A stretch of DNA of 64,000 nucleotides from Callorhinus ursinus. Its lineage: Eukaryota; Chordata; Mammalia; Carnivora; Otariidae. A program made the position numbers and the translations under genes. How positions within the stretch are numbered: position 1 is the first letter of the stretch; each line of letters begins with the position of its first letter. A model generated the notes under the pieces. That model ran no database searches. It saw only the letters and a list, made by a program, of their open reading frames with translations, and was not told the DNA's origin. This document shows positions 1 through 11,427 of this stretch, one piece after another. The DNA lies in assembly GCF_003265705.1 (NCBI RefSeq), contig NW_020313005.1, positions 16,498,109 through 16,562,108 of the forward strand. The letters are read 5' to 3'.

Positions 1-1229
1 ATCCATAACATCCTTGACATTCGCAAGGGATACACCCTGAGACCTTCTAGAATCCCCGTATTCATAAATCTTACTATAGCATATAATTCCTTATATAAAA
101 TGCAATAAAATATAACTGAAAAATTTAAGTGACCCCTTTGGACCCTTAATGATTCTATAAATAAAGGACTCAAGTAATTTATAAAGCCATTAAAATAAAT
201 TTTGCCATTAACATAAACTCTATACCATGCATCTCTCATTTGAGCAGTTTTTGCACTATCCAGAGTGCTTGCTAAAATAGTTTCATGAATTGCTTTTCTC
301 AGTTTCCACACAGAACGTGTGGTGGAATCATTCATGTCTGAGCAACTGCAGAATCTGAATCTTCTGAAATCTTAAATTTATTTAAAAAAAAACTATTTTC
401 TGGCTACAGCCATCACTTGATTGGATCTCCTCATTTTCTCATCATGTTCATTACCAACAGTAGAAGATAATTTCCTTATTAGGAAGTCCCCCCACACACA
501 CACACATCCTTGAGAGAATCAGAGTTTTACCATCTTATTAGCATGTGTATGGAGATAAACATAGATTAACTTTGAAAAACAAAACAAACAAACAAACAAA
601 AAAACCCTTAGATTAACTTAGAGATGGATGCCCAGGGACTTCCCGGCTATTCTCAGGGGCTATTGGAGTCACTTCTAACACTAGCCTTGGAATATTAGAT
701 TCAAATTTGGGCTTCAGCAAAACTAAAGTATAATATCAATGATGAAACTTTGAAGGCTTTGCAAATGGTCGAAGCCCTAACTTCTGTAATCACAAATGAA
801 CAATGTCTGCCATATTTAGATAATCAATACAGGACAGAAAAGGATGAATTTCCAAAGGAAAGGTACAGATAAATGTCTAAGTGCTGCAAGGAAGATTGAG
901 GAACACTTCATGGAGGAGGCAGCATTTGTCTTGGACTTTTAGTACAGGCAAAACTTAGAAATGTGTCAAGTATGAAGACACTTTATGTAGAAGAACGGGA
1001 TGAGCAAAGACATATAGGTGAGGATAAAGGGAGCTTATACTAGGAAAATGAATAGTTTGTTCCCATCTAATTACAATGTAGATAATACAGGAATTGCTTC
1101 TCTCTTTTTTTGATAGCAATTTGGCAAACTAAGCATACAACATTAGATTATTATTCTGCCTATCTTGTCTTGTAAGTGCTTTCACGTATTTATTTTATAT
1201 TTAATTCTTTAAGACATCTGGAATATTCT
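1..1229. other. Unassigned AT-rich non-coding DNA
   Basis: No exon or confidently named repeat is seen. It contains a short CA run near 492-507 and an AAAC-rich run near 583-604. The open frame on + from 1176 runs into the LINE-2 relic that follows and has no recognisable domain. Confidence 0.5.
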
Positions 1230-1687
1230 TCACAGTATGTACTAATGCAAAGATCTATTTTAATTCTATTTCCCAAATGTTTAACCCTACCAGTAGCTCC
1301 ACTTCACTTCCTATTTCCCTATTCCTCTTTAAAGCAAAACTCTTATAAAGAGTTGTCTCTACTGAGAGACTTCATTTTCTCTTTGTTTTTTTTTTTTTTC
1401 CATAAGCCATGGCAGTTGGCTGTTAGATCCCACCTTTCCACCCAAACACCTCTTATCAGAGTCACCAATGAAAGTCACTTGTCAATTTCATGCAGTTGAT
1501 ATGCCAGTGGCATGTGCATTGTTGATCACAGCCTCTTCTGGCAACACATTCACCTCCTCAACCTCCTACCTCACTGTCTCTTTTGTCATTCTTGCTTGTG
1601 ATCCTAATGCTTAGTGTTGACAGGCCCTAGATCTCAGTCCATGGACTTCTCTTTCCATATTCATCTTGATTTCATCTAGATACATGC
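1230..1687 (+). repeat. LINE-2 (L2) relic, upstream part
   Basis: The sequence follows the L2 consensus in the sense direction through the end of its reverse-transcriptase ORF. Landmarks are CACCAATGA near 1464 and GTTGATCACA near 1522. The relic is frameshifted and interrupted at 1688 by a SINE, after which the same consensus resumes. The left edge is uncertain. Coding capacity is lost. Confidence 0.6.
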
Positions 1688-1884
1688 TTTTTTAAATTAG
1701 GATTTTATTTATTTATTTGAGAGAGAGAACATGCATGAGTGGGGGTGGGGGAGGGGCAGAGGGAGAGTGAGAAGCAGACTCCCTACTGAGCAGGGAGCCC
1801 AACACAGGGCTCAATCTCAGGACTCTGGGATCATGACCTGAGCTGAAAGCAGACGCCTAACCCACTGAGCCACCCAAGCACCCC
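1688..1884 (-). repeat. CAN-SINE (carnivore tRNA-derived SINE)
   Basis: A reverse-strand copy: poly-T, then ATTTTATTTATTTATTTGAGAGAG, a GA-rich body and the tRNA-like head ending GCCACCCAAGCACCCC. Imperfect flanking duplications (AGATACATGC and AGATGCACGG) and the L2 on both sides show it inserted into the L2. Confidence 0.9.
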
Positions 1885-2735
1885 AGATGCACGGTTTTAA
1901 ATAAAATCTGTATATTTTGATTCCTAAATTTATACCTATAACTTGGATCTTCCCTCTGAACTCTAGTATGTATACAATAGGTTTCTTAATATTGTTAATT
2001 GGATGCAAATTCCTGAACTTCTTTCCCTAAACTGCTGTCTGTGAGGTCATCCCAACTCAGCTAATAGAAACTACATCTTTCCAGGGCTCAGACCAGATGC
2101 TTTAGAGCCACCTTTGACCACTCTCTCTCCTCATATCTGATTTCCACTCCTTTAGTAAATCCTGTTGATTGTATCTGCTATTTTGTTCATCATATCTTGA
2201 CTGGATCATTGCAATAGACTCCAACTAATTTTGCCAATTGTTTCTTATTAGCAAAGCATCCAGAGTGATCATTTAAAAATGAAGAGCAAGCCATGCCACC
2301 CTTCTGTCCTGTACCTTCCAATGACTTGCCATGTCACTTGGAGTGAAAGTTAGGATCTTATAATGGCTTAACAGATCCCAGATGATCTCTGTGCCTCTCT
2401 GGCCCCATTTCCTACTAATTCCCTGCTTACTAACTCCAGTAGGAGGGATGGCTTGATTTCTTAGTTATTCCTTAAACACAGCAGACTCACTCTCAGCTCA
2501 GAGGCTTTGCAGCTGCTGTTCCCTCCTAGAGGCTCTCCCCCAAGATATAGGGGTGGGTCATTCCTCATTCCTTCATCTTCTCCAAATCTTTGCTGAATTT
2601 CTCTTCTCAGTGAGACCTACCCCATCAACCTGTTAAAATTTCCATCTCTCTCCACACCACCATTCCTCTTTCCTACCACTGCATTACCCTGGTCATCTAG
2701 CACATTGTTACATGTATTAGAGTCTAATTCTAAGC
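1885..2735 (+). repeat. LINE-2 (L2) relic, 3' part
   Basis: This continues the L2 interrupted at 1688. The order of recognisable blocks is the consensus order: TTTAAATAAAATCTGTAT after the SINE, AAATCCTGTTGATT near 2157, CAGAGTGATCATTTAAAA near 2260, GAGGCTTTGCAGCTGCTGTTCC near 2500, then the decayed 3' untranslated part up to about 2735. Together with the upstream part it is about 1.3 kb of L2, long for such an old element. Confidence 0.75.
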
Positions 2736-2839
2736 AAATTTCATCTCTTTCACTGATCTTTCTGTCAATTATTGAATCTGTAGCATCTGATTTAATCATT
2801 ATGATTTTGCAAAACGCATTTCATGTCTGGTGAGGAAAG

Positions 2840-4200
2840 TCTTCTTTATTATTGCTCTTTTACAAAATTCTCTTGGTTATTCTTAGCTTTCATGCCAGCT
2901 TAACCTTAAAAGTACTTTGTCATGTTCTAAAAGAAGAAAAATCAAGTTGAGTTTTTTATTGGAATTTCATCATACATGCACATTCATTGGGAAAGAATTA
3001 ACATCTTTACATTATTCATTCTTCCTTTCTAGGAATGCAGTGTGCTCCTCTATTCAGATCTATTTTCTTTTTGGTATCAGAGTTTTATAATTCTTTATTT
3101 TTAGGGTTCTTATGTATTTCTTAAGTCGTTTGTTTTAGTCGATGTTTTTCCCCTGATACATTTCTACTGTTGCTACCTTTTTTCCATTATATATTTTCAA
3201 ATGATATTTCCAGATAGATGTTTTTTCAAATTTGTATCCAACAACATAGTTCAACTATCTTATTAGTTGCAGTAGACTTTCAAATTATTTTCTTGGATTT
3301 TTGAAGGAGACGTAATGATAATTCTGTCTCTTCTCTTCCCCATATTTTGTTTCATGTGGTAGTGACTTGGCTAGGCTTCCACAAGGGTGTTGAATAATTG
3401 TAGTGATAACCAGCCTGTTTGTTTTCTTCTCCTCTTCACTCTCTTCCCTCTTAAGTCTGATGGTGGCTGTTGGTTTAAAATGCCTATCTTCTATCATGTT
3501 AAGGAAATATCTTTACATTCTTATTTTACTAAAATCTCTTTTGAAAAAATAAGGAACAGTTGAAAAGTTTGTCTTGTACTTTGTGTTTACATCAATTGAG
3601 CTTAATATTACCTATTGATTTGGTTAACAGATTTCTCAGTAATAAACCACAGAAATGGCTGTCATAGTGGTTTTTAAAACATACTATGGAATTTAATTCA
3701 TTAATATTTAAATGAGGGATTGCATCCATATTCATAAGTGTCTCTGGTCTGTATTTTTTTATGTTAGTGCAATCTTTTGTGATCTTTTGGAGTCTGTGTT
3801 ATGGTACTTTTATAAAACAAATTGGAAAACAGTGTCTTATTCCATACTTAGGGTAGAAAGTAGGGTGTGTGTGTCTGTGTGTGTGCATATATATATGTAT
3901 ATGTATGTGTATATATGCACACACACATAAATATTTTATGGAGACTATCTGCTTCTAAAAAATGTAACAGAATTTATTGTTCAAAACTATTTGGTCTCGA
4001 AGCCCCACAGCCCTTTTGGTTAATTTAATGATTTTTTTTTCCTATGGTTATTGCTATATTCTAAAGTTCTACTGCTTTAAAAGGAAATCTTGATAGTTTT
4101 TGATTTTCCAGTAAATAGTCTATTTCAACCAAATTTTCAAATTCTAACTGTGGAATTGTACATAACATCTTCTTATAGTTAAAAAAAATATATTTTCTAA
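2840..4200 (-). repeat. Ancient L1 (L1M-type) ORF2 relic, antisense
   Basis: T-rich sequence that runs in the order of an antisense L1 ORF2. Landmarks are GGTATCAGAGTTTTATAATTC near 3075, a block near 3360-3400 resembling antisense CTAGGACTTCCAGTACTATGTTGAATA, and GGGATTGCATCCATATTCAT near 3717 followed by TCTGGTCTGTA. Many indels and stops mean it is non-functional. A TG/AT microsatellite lies inside at 3864-3928. A CAN-SINE at 4201 splits it. Confidence 0.65.
3864..3928. repeat. TG/AT microsatellite with perfect inverted repeat
   Basis: Alternating GT, AT and CA units. The 18-base arms 3876-3893 and 3910-3927 are exact reverse complements around a 16-base spacer, so the tract could fold as a hairpin or cruciform. 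Confidence 0.85.
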
Positions 4201-4374
4201 GGGCACCTGGGTGGCGCAGTCCGTTAGCCGCCAACTCTTGGTTTTGGCTCGGGTTGTGATCTCCAGGTTGTAAGATTGAGCCTCATGTCAGGCTCCATGA
4301 TCAGCCCAGAGTCTGCTTAGATTTCTCTCTCCCTCTCCCCTGCTCTCTCTCTCAAATAAATAATCTTTAAAAAA
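4201..4374 (+). repeat. CAN-SINE
   Basis: A sense copy beginning GGGCACCTGGGTGGCGCAG (tRNA-like A-box region) and ending CTCAAATAAATAATCTTTAAAAAA. It lies inside the antisense L1 relic. Possible target duplications are TTTTCTAA on the left and TCTTCTAA on the right. The body is about 20 bases shorter than most copies here. Confidence 0.9.
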
Positions 4375-4900
4375 TTTTTTTTCTTCTAAATCTTTTGTTG
4401 TTACACACTGTCATTTCTAGTTCTACTTATTTTTATTTCTTTCCATTTTTCTTATTAGTTTTTCAAGAGCCTCACTTTATTAATTAAATTTTCCTAATAA
4501 AGCATTTAAGATCTGCAAGCCAATAATTTGATAAGTTTTGACATCAGTTCTTGTCTCAAAAAACTTGCTTCAATTTTATTTTGCCTTAGATCTTAAATTT
4601 ATGTAAGAGAGTGATTTTTAATTTCCCATTGATTAAGTTTTTGTTCATTTGTTAAAATTATTGTTCTTAATTTCTCTTCTTATTTTAGTGTGGTCAGTGA
4701 ATGTGACCCATGTAATATCTGCTACTGAGAATTTATTGGTGCTTTTTTGCAATCCAGTAGATTAAGTTTTGTAATGGTCCATGATCACATCAATATAAGG
4801 TGCTCTTCTAGTTGTAGTGAAGAAAATTATTTTATTTCAACCTCTTAAATTATATGATCATATTCTTTCTATATTTTTTATCCAGGGAGGGACTATTTTA
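4375..4900 (-). repeat. Ancient L1 ORF2 relic, antisense (continuation)
   Basis: This continues the L1 relic after the SINE, with antisense ORF2 blocks such as TTTCTCTTCTTATTTTAGTGTGGTCAGTGA near 4672 and TAGATTAAGTTTTGTAATGG near 4758. The right edge fades near 4900. Confidence 0.6.
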
Positions 4901-5578
4901 TGTCTTAACATGTTACAATGTCCTGTGAAAGTACTTTGATTCTTATATTTTTTTTGCATACACATTCATCAAAATTCAGTTTATTTAAAAATATACTATG
5001 TTCCCTGTACTATGTAGCCCATGTGAAGTTCCTTCATATGTTGAATTCCTCCTTCCCTGATAGTAATATTTCTAACCCTGCCTTCTTCCTTTGCTTTTTG
5101 GGAAATGTGAAAACCAGCTTTAGCTCTTACTGATTTGGGGACCCTTCCCTTTCCTACAACATCTGAAGTGACAGCATACACATCTAAGAGATGAAGTCCC
5201 CCTGGAGCAATCTTGCTACCCTCACTCTTTGTTTCCTTTCTGGTAACAGCATTTTCTACACACCTTGTGGTAGGAACACTGTGGCTGCCTCGCATGGTCT
5301 CCAGGTTGTTGTGGGCCGTGGGTCCCTGGAGCAGGAAGGAGAGTGTGGCTTCCTGTTTCCTCCCATGTCCATTGGTGGCACCTTCACCGTTTTGGCATGT
5401 GCACTTCTTCAACCCTACAACCTGTGGGAGTTGCCTCACATTCCCACAGTGGATGGAATATCTATCTGTCTGCTTTTAGGGATTTGTTATGTTTTCTTTT
5501 CCTTCCTTTTCCTTCCAGTATCTTAATAGATAATTTTGTGGACAGTTGATAGAGACAATGTCAGGAGATGCTGGCCTA
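4900..5578. other. Unassigned segment open in several frames
   Basis: No named repeat or gene is recognised. From about 5000 to 5540 the sequence is more GC-rich than its flanks. It is open for 147 codons on the minus strand (4996-5439) and for 111, 88 and 68 codons in overlapping plus frames. None contains a recognisable domain. Several frames open at once argues for low stop-codon chance rather than selection on one frame. Confidence 0.4.
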
Positions 5579-5638
5579 GTAAAAATAAATAAAATAAAAT
5601 AAAAATAAAATAAAATAAAATAAAATAAAATAAAATAA
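5579..5638. repeat. (TAAAA)n microsatellite
   Basis: About twelve TAAAA-type units with a few longer A runs, between two non-coding stretches. It may be the remains of a retroposon poly-A tail, but no body is recognised next to it. Confidence 0.95.
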
Positions 5639-6065
5639 GCTGCTCCTGGAGTGTTTCTACAGGGATATGGAATATTCTGTCAGCACTGTATTTTAGGAAT
5701 TCTCACCTGCTCAGAGTGTAACAGAAGACTGACCTGGGAGACAACTTCGCCAGTCCCTGAGAAGTCCTAAGCCCTGGTAGTGGGGGTGGAGCAAGCAGTA
5801 AGTGGACAGATACATTAGGGAGGCAGGATCTATAATGTGGAAAATAAATAAGTTCCTATGTATATGTACAGTTGTGCAATGAAGGTTGGGTCAGAAGTAC
5901 AAACATGTGGGAGGAATTCACATTGGTGATGAACTTCCCAGAACAAATTAATGGGAATGCTTGGCATGTTGCCAAAGGAAGAACGATTTTGACAGGAAAA
6001 TAGTTATAGTTATGTAGAGTAAGGATTTTATTTTATTTTATAAGGAAATGTATGGGAAGAAGTAA
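5639..6065. other. Unassigned, probably upstream part of an L1 tail
   Basis: No gene is seen. The right half leads directly into the L1M tail at 6066 and may belong to the same element, but the match is too weak to assert. Confidence 0.35.
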
Positions 6066-6225
6066 AATGCAATGTTGTGGGAAAAATAGATGAATAAAAA
6101 GATGAAAATATGTTTAAAATGGTTAAATCAAGGAAAAGTGTATATTAATGTTTATTTTACTATTCTTTTTAACTTCTCTGTATGTAGAGAACATTTTCAT
6201 AATAAAAAGCATAAAGAAAAAAGGT
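6066..6225 (+). repeat. L1M-type 3' end
   Basis: It contains the ancient L1 tail motif: TTTACTATTCTTTTTAACTTCTCTGTATGT followed by ATTTTCATAATAAAAAG and an A-rich end. Only the 3' untranslated tail is recognisable. Confidence 0.65.
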
Positions 6226-6599
6226 AGGGAAAAAAATGACCTAGTTTGGGACATACTGTCTTAGTAGAGCCCCTTACTCCAGATGACAATGTTTAGGGGC
6301 CTCTGGAAATGTAGGAATAGACCCCAGTGATCAAGAAGGGGGGGTGTTGTAAGTATAGAAGTTGTAGATGAAGTTACTACATGCTGAGGTAGAGTTCATA
6401 AAGCTACTTTCTAAATACATAATATTAATGTCATGTTCTGTTGACAGTAAGCTGTGTGCCTGTAGACAGGTTCAGTTTTCAGGGGATATTATGGTATGGA
6501 TTGTTTCTATTAGATTTTAGTATTTGTAGCATATTGTTGCCATCATAGCAGATATGTGTATTGTTTAGTAAAGTTTAATGAAGCTTATAATTCACTTAG
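6226..6599. other. Unassigned non-coding DNA
   Basis: I see no gene, RNA or named repeat here. Confidence 0.4.
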
Positions 6600-7060
6600 C
6601 AATATGTATAAAAGGCCTTAAAATAATCTTTGAATGAGTAGTTTTAGGAAGCAGTGATTTAGAATCATCAAAAACATGGATTAAAGATGTAAACAAAGCT
6701 GTTTATCATCATACTCTTAGAACAGAAAATATAAAGTAAACAAAGTGATCCTAAATGGGCAGACAGAAAATAGATGATGATTTAACCACAGGAAGGGACA
6801 CCGTGTATAACTGGGACAAATCATGCTTTTCAGTAATGATGTAGGAAAATCCTCTCCAAACTAGGTGCAACCAGGGTATAAAACTAAATAAAATTATAAT
6901 ATATATGACTGAATGGAAATATATCAACATTTTATCAGCAGCTATCTTAGGGTTACAAGATGACAGATTTCATCTTCTTCCTTGTACTTTTTTGTATTTT
7001 CTACAAATATTTAAAGTAAACATTGCTTTATCAGAAAATAAACACTATTTGATAATAAAA
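6600..7060 (+). repeat. L1M-type 3' end
   Basis: The segment near 6655-6840 resembles the end of L1 ORF2. After 6930 the tail motif TACTTTTTTGTATTTTCTACAAATAT appears, then an A-rich run ending in AAATAAAA. It is a second, distinct L1 tail downstream of the one at 6066. Confidence 0.6.
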
Positions 7061-8018
7061 ATAAGAATAAAATAAAAATAAAGTGGTTGAAGGGGTGGTT
7101 TAAGTTCCTTCCAAAGAGAAAAAGAGTTTGTTCATAGAGTAAATGATGCAGTAGAGACAGGAAAGTCTAAGTGAAAAACACTGTAGAAAGGGAGAGTTAA
7201 TAGGGCGTTCAAAATGATTCTGCACAAGGGATTGTTACCTGTGTTAATACAGATTAGCGTATTATAGGATATGATCTTGCTCTCAGAAACACTATCAATC
7301 AGTGCTCTTCAGCTACAAAAAACATTACAATTTACACGAACTACTCAGCAAATGTGCTTATTCCTCCTTGTTTTCCCATCCCTTATCACCCTTATCAGAT
7401 TTGCTTTTTTAAAGGAATTGAAATACCTTGAGAATTTCTCATTAGTAATTCTTTTCTCTACTTTGGGAACTTCTATGACCCCTTGTTGCCAGGAGGGTAA
7501 TAAAATCCAGAGAATTTAAATGATTTACCTTCAAGTACAAGGTAAGCTGATTCTCTGGGTCAGTTGCCACATAGGGAAAGAGTCTTAGAGTTATGATCCA
7601 CTATCATTTATATGCAGCTACAGCCTAAATGGCCAGCAGATGCTGAATGTTAGCTGGAAGTCCATCAGAAGTGTATTTCTCCTACCTAAAACTCTAATTG
7701 CTGAAATGGAGAAAAGAAATAATAAGGTAGAAAATACCAGAATGAAGCAATTAAAATGACCACGGGGATGATTGGGGGTACTGAAGGAAAAGATACAATT
7801 TTTCAGAATGAAAAAATAAATGCTGAGAGAAATATCTTTATAAGATTATGAAAGGCAAATATAAACCTATTTCTCAATTCTGGAGTACACATTTGAGAGT
7901 ATAACTTGAAATCTAAAGGATGGAAAAAGAAGAATAGAATATCTTTGGATGGAGCAATGAAGAAGAAAGTAAAAGGGAAGGTATTTTGTACACATTCTCT
8001 CATTATATGACAAGCTGT
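7061..8018. other. Unassigned non-coding DNA
   Basis: No exon is supported. An 82-codon open frame at 7271-7519 (+) has no recognisable domain, and the sequence around it shows no splice-like framing that I would trust. Confidence 0.4.
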
Positions 8019-8125
8019 CAAATCGCTTTGTTATAATCCCAACTCTACCACCAGCCATTCACATGATCTTCACTTTTTAGGCCTCTAATTTATTTTGTAT
8101 TGAATTGGAAATAGAATTAGTTGGG
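8019..8125 (+). repeat. Possible MIR fragment
   Basis: AATCCCAACTCTACCACCAG followed by CACATGATCTTCACTTTTTAGGCCTC resembles the MIR core (AATCCCGGCTCTGCCACTTA, then GTGTGACCTTGGGCAA). It is highly diverged. Confidence 0.4.
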
Positions 8126-8918
8126 CTTGAGGATACTTTCTGATTCAAAAAAAGATTTTTTAAAATTTTGTAATACAAAAAAATATAAATATTCCATTAT
8201 ATTTTGTTATTCTCAAAATGTGGAAATGTGAAAAGACCTGGGAAGTGTTTGTTTATATTTGGCATTGCTGGTGACATTATAATTTTTTTAAAAGCAAATT
8301 AATGGTTCCTAACAAGACCCTAAACTAACATGCTTTCAGGCTTCCTCTCCCAAGATCAGTCCCCAGGCAATGATAAATAGATGGGACAAAGATTTGATGC
8401 AGTGTTTGTATATGTAATGTCTTTGGTCTGAGAGAAACTGCAACCTAGTATGGCCCTGGAAGAAGAAAATAGAAAAAGCATTACAGAATTCTGTTTACTC
8501 CTCTTACCCCATATCTTTGTGCCTGACTGTGATTCTCACAACACACTTGTAGCAACTCAGATCCTTCTTACAGGGTTCTTCAGATGTAAAATCAGTGAAG
8601 AATTGAAGACTTTTACTTGTAGGGAACTACAATAATGTCCTGTCCCACCCCCAGGGGTTGGAATTATAATCTAAGCAGTATCTACCTTTAATGCTGCTTC
8701 TTTCTAGGGCCAAAGGTGCAATTCTGACTCAAGAGTTGTCTTGCCCTATGATGAATAGCTGAAGACTTCCCTGGTTCCTAGTCTCTACCTCCTCTTGCCC
8801 CCAGAGCCATTGAGGTTGAAGGCTAAAGCATGGTCTTTATAGTGAGATTTTCCTGGAAGTGTAATTAGACCCCCAGAAGAAAATGTGCTTAAAGATATCT
8901 GACAAACATGACTATTTA
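8126..8918. other. Unassigned non-coding DNA
   Basis: Nothing firm is seen. The stretch 8515-8635 weakly resembles a reverse-strand MIR (CTCACAACACACTTGTAGC, then GATGTAAAATCAGTGAAG), but not enough to call. Confidence 0.35.
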
Positions 8919-8975
8919 TCTATATAGATATAGATAGATGATAGAAGATAGATAGATGATAGATATAGATAGATA
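8919..8975. repeat. GATA/GATATA microsatellite
   Basis: Imperfect tandem GATA units with TA interruptions. A typical polymorphic mammalian tetranucleotide locus. Confidence 0.95.
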
Positions 8976-9179
8976 CCAGATTATAGATTCCATCAGAAGC
9001 AAAAATATCAGAGCAGCTAAACCAAAAACTTAAAATTAGTTTAAAAAACAAACAAAAGGATAAGAGATTAGCAATTTGAACTAAGAACAAAAAACATAAA
9101 AAGAACAAAGAAGAATATTAAGTATGAACAATACAGTAGTCCTATTTTAAAAACAAACAGTAGATGAATAAATAGCTGA

Positions 9180-9834
9180 GGAGCCAATTAAGTCTTTGGA
9201 GACCATATTAAGCAGATCTTCAATATGGAAAAAGGAAAGATGAATAATGGAATATATAAAAGAATAGCTAAGAAATATGAAGGATACAGATAGTGAAAGT
9301 GATGTTGGAAAATAAAGATATCAGAAAAACTGAATTTTTTAAATGGAGATAAGAAAATATTTGAAATAATGGATTTTAAAAATTAAAATAGCATATTATA
9401 GATGGAAAGCATTCAGGGAATGTCAGAGAGAAGGAACGATACACTCATAGAAACATAATGAAATTTAAGAACATGAAAGTGAGAGAAAATTCTGAAAGCT
9501 TACAGAGAAAAAATAATAAAACTCAGATTAACAACATATTCTTCAACAACAATACTGGGTACAAAAGACAAGATTGGAACCTAGAAGCATCTATATAATC
9601 AACTTTTCACTGAAATATAAGGATATGATAAAAATATTCTTATAATTATAAAATCCCAGAAAATTTGTCAGAATTTCACAATTGGATTAAAATAGATTTT
9701 ATAAACTATTCAAATAAAGGCAAGACAACTCTAGAAGTTGTCACAAGACCTATATAAAATAAAGATGATCAAATACTTTGTTAAGATTTTTAATTACATT
9801 TTGAAATAGTAAGTGAAATAAAAAAGGAATTAAA
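9180..9834 (+). repeat. Ancient L1 relic: ORF1 3' part and inter-ORF region
   Basis: A-rich sense-strand sequence with L1 ORF1-end features: GAAAGCTTACAGAGAAAAAA near 9495, TTCAACAACAATACTGG near 9541 and TTTTCACTGAAATATAAGG near 9604. This looks like the 5' part of the long L1 relic that runs to about 15060. It has many stops. Confidence 0.5.
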
Positions 9835-10130
9835 AGTCTAAGTTTGTACTAATATAATAGTCACTAGCTATGTGAAATGTAGCCACTCAGAATTAAAATT
9901 ACTGTCAATTTAAATATACACAAGATTTCAAAAACTTATTATGAAAAAAGAATGAAAAATATCTCAGTATTTTATATTAATTGTCATTTGAAATGATATT
10001 TTGAATATATTGGGCTAAATACAATTATGTAATTAAAATTAACTCATCTTTTTTTGACTTTCTTTTGTGAGTCCACTAGAAAATTTAAAATTTTACATAA
10101 GACTTGCATTTATAGCCTAAATTTTATTTT
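9835..10130 (+). repeat. Old non-autonomous DNA-transposon-like repeat inside L1
   Basis: It reads as a known mammalian interspersed repeat: GTCACTAGCTATGTGAAATG near 9860, ATATTGGGCTAAATACAAT near 10006, GTCCACTAGAAAATTTAAAATT near 10071 and a GACTTGCAT motif near 10102. I recognise the consensus but cannot name the family with confidence. It interrupts the L1 relic. Confidence 0.5.
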
Positions 10131-11210
10131 AATTACATTTTACTGATATAGATAATATCAACATGATAGGAGTTGGAGAAATGGGAAACAAAATTCTAAT
10201 CTTATCAGGTCTAGTCTTATAGGTCTCAAAGTAAACAGAAGTAAGAATAAGAAATAGGAATATGGAAAAAGAAAACAAATTAACATGACAGAAACAAAAT
10301 CAAGAATTACAATAAATATAAATGGACTAATTTCATATTTGAACATAAACATTGATTAATTGGATTGCAAATATGCAGATAAAATAGATTCGTTACAAGA
10401 GATACACTCAAAACATAAAGACATGAAAAAGTTAAAAGTAAAAAGATGAAAAGCAGACAAATTTGGCAAATGCTAACCAAAAAAAATTGGCATGCCTGTA
10501 TTATTTTCAGGTGAAATTGAGTTTAAGATAAAAAAAAAATCAGTAGTAGAGATGGAATAGAACATTACATAATGATACATGATCAATTTACTCAGGCAAT
10601 ACAATAGTTTTAAGCACAGAATACATGCAGAAAAAAACTGATAGAACTACAAAGAAAATCCACTACCACATTGAGAGATAATACATATCTCTTGATAATT
10701 GACAGCTCAAACATCCAGGTTAAAGAAAAGAAAGCAATATAAATAAGAAGAGTGATCTAGTAATCTCATATAGAGTTCTACACCCAGCACATAGAAAGGA
10801 CAAATTTTTCTCAAGAATGAATGAAATTTTAAAAAAAATGAATATATATATATTTGGTCATAAAATAAAACCTGAACAAATCTCAATAACAACAATCTCA
10901 ATAACAAATCTTAATAATAATAATACAGACCATGATCTTTCACTACAACATCATTAATTTAGAAGTTAATAACAAAAAGATAAATTTAAAAATCCCCATA
11001 CATGCAGGAATTAAAAAATATTGATAAATATGTCACAGATTATGAATCATGAAAAAATTAAATAATACATAAAACTGAGTAATAAAAATGCTCCATAGCA
11101 AAACTTGTAAAATAAGCACAAGTGATGCTTCAAAAAAGGTATTATCTGAAATATATATAATAGAAAGGAAGAAATCTTCAGAAATAATGAGCAAAATTTT
11201 TAGCTTAGAA
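10131..11210 (+). repeat. Ancient L1 relic: start of ORF2
   Basis: A decayed ORF2 endonuclease region. Landmarks are AATATAAATGGACTAATTT near 10314, AAGAGATACACTCAAAAC near 10397, TTTGGTCATAAAATAAAACC near 10853 and TTCACTACAACATCATTAA near 10938. Every frame has stops. The relic breaks at the SINE that follows. Confidence 0.65.
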
Positions 11211-11417
11211 TTTTTTTTATTTATTTATTTTTAAGATTTTATTTATTTGTCAGGGGTGGAGAGAGAGAGAGAGCACAAGCAGGGGGAGAGGCAGGCAGAG
11301 GGAGAAACAGGCTCCCCGCTGAACAAGGAACCTGATGTGGGACTCAATCCCAGGACCTTGGGATCATCACCTGAGCCAAAGGCAGGTGCTTAACCTATTG
11401 AGCCACCAAGGTGTCCC
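11211..11417 (-). repeat. CAN-SINE
   Basis: Reverse copy: T-rich tail, AAGATTTTATTTATTTGTCAGGGG, GA-rich body, then the head ending GAGCCACCAAGGTGTCCC. It is flanked by a 10-base target duplication TAGCTTAGAA at 11201-11210 and 11418-11427, which fixes both ends. Confidence 0.95.
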
Positions 11418-11427
11418 TAGCTTAGAA

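Noticed and set aside
485..520. Short direct repeats considered as a CRISPR-like array
   Set aside because: It is a CA microsatellite in vertebrate DNA; there are no regular spacers anywhere in the window.
4201..4374. tRNA-like heads of the CAN-SINEs considered as tRNA genes
   Set aside because: They have diverged A- and B-box regions but no cloverleaf, anticodon arm or 3' end of a working tRNA.
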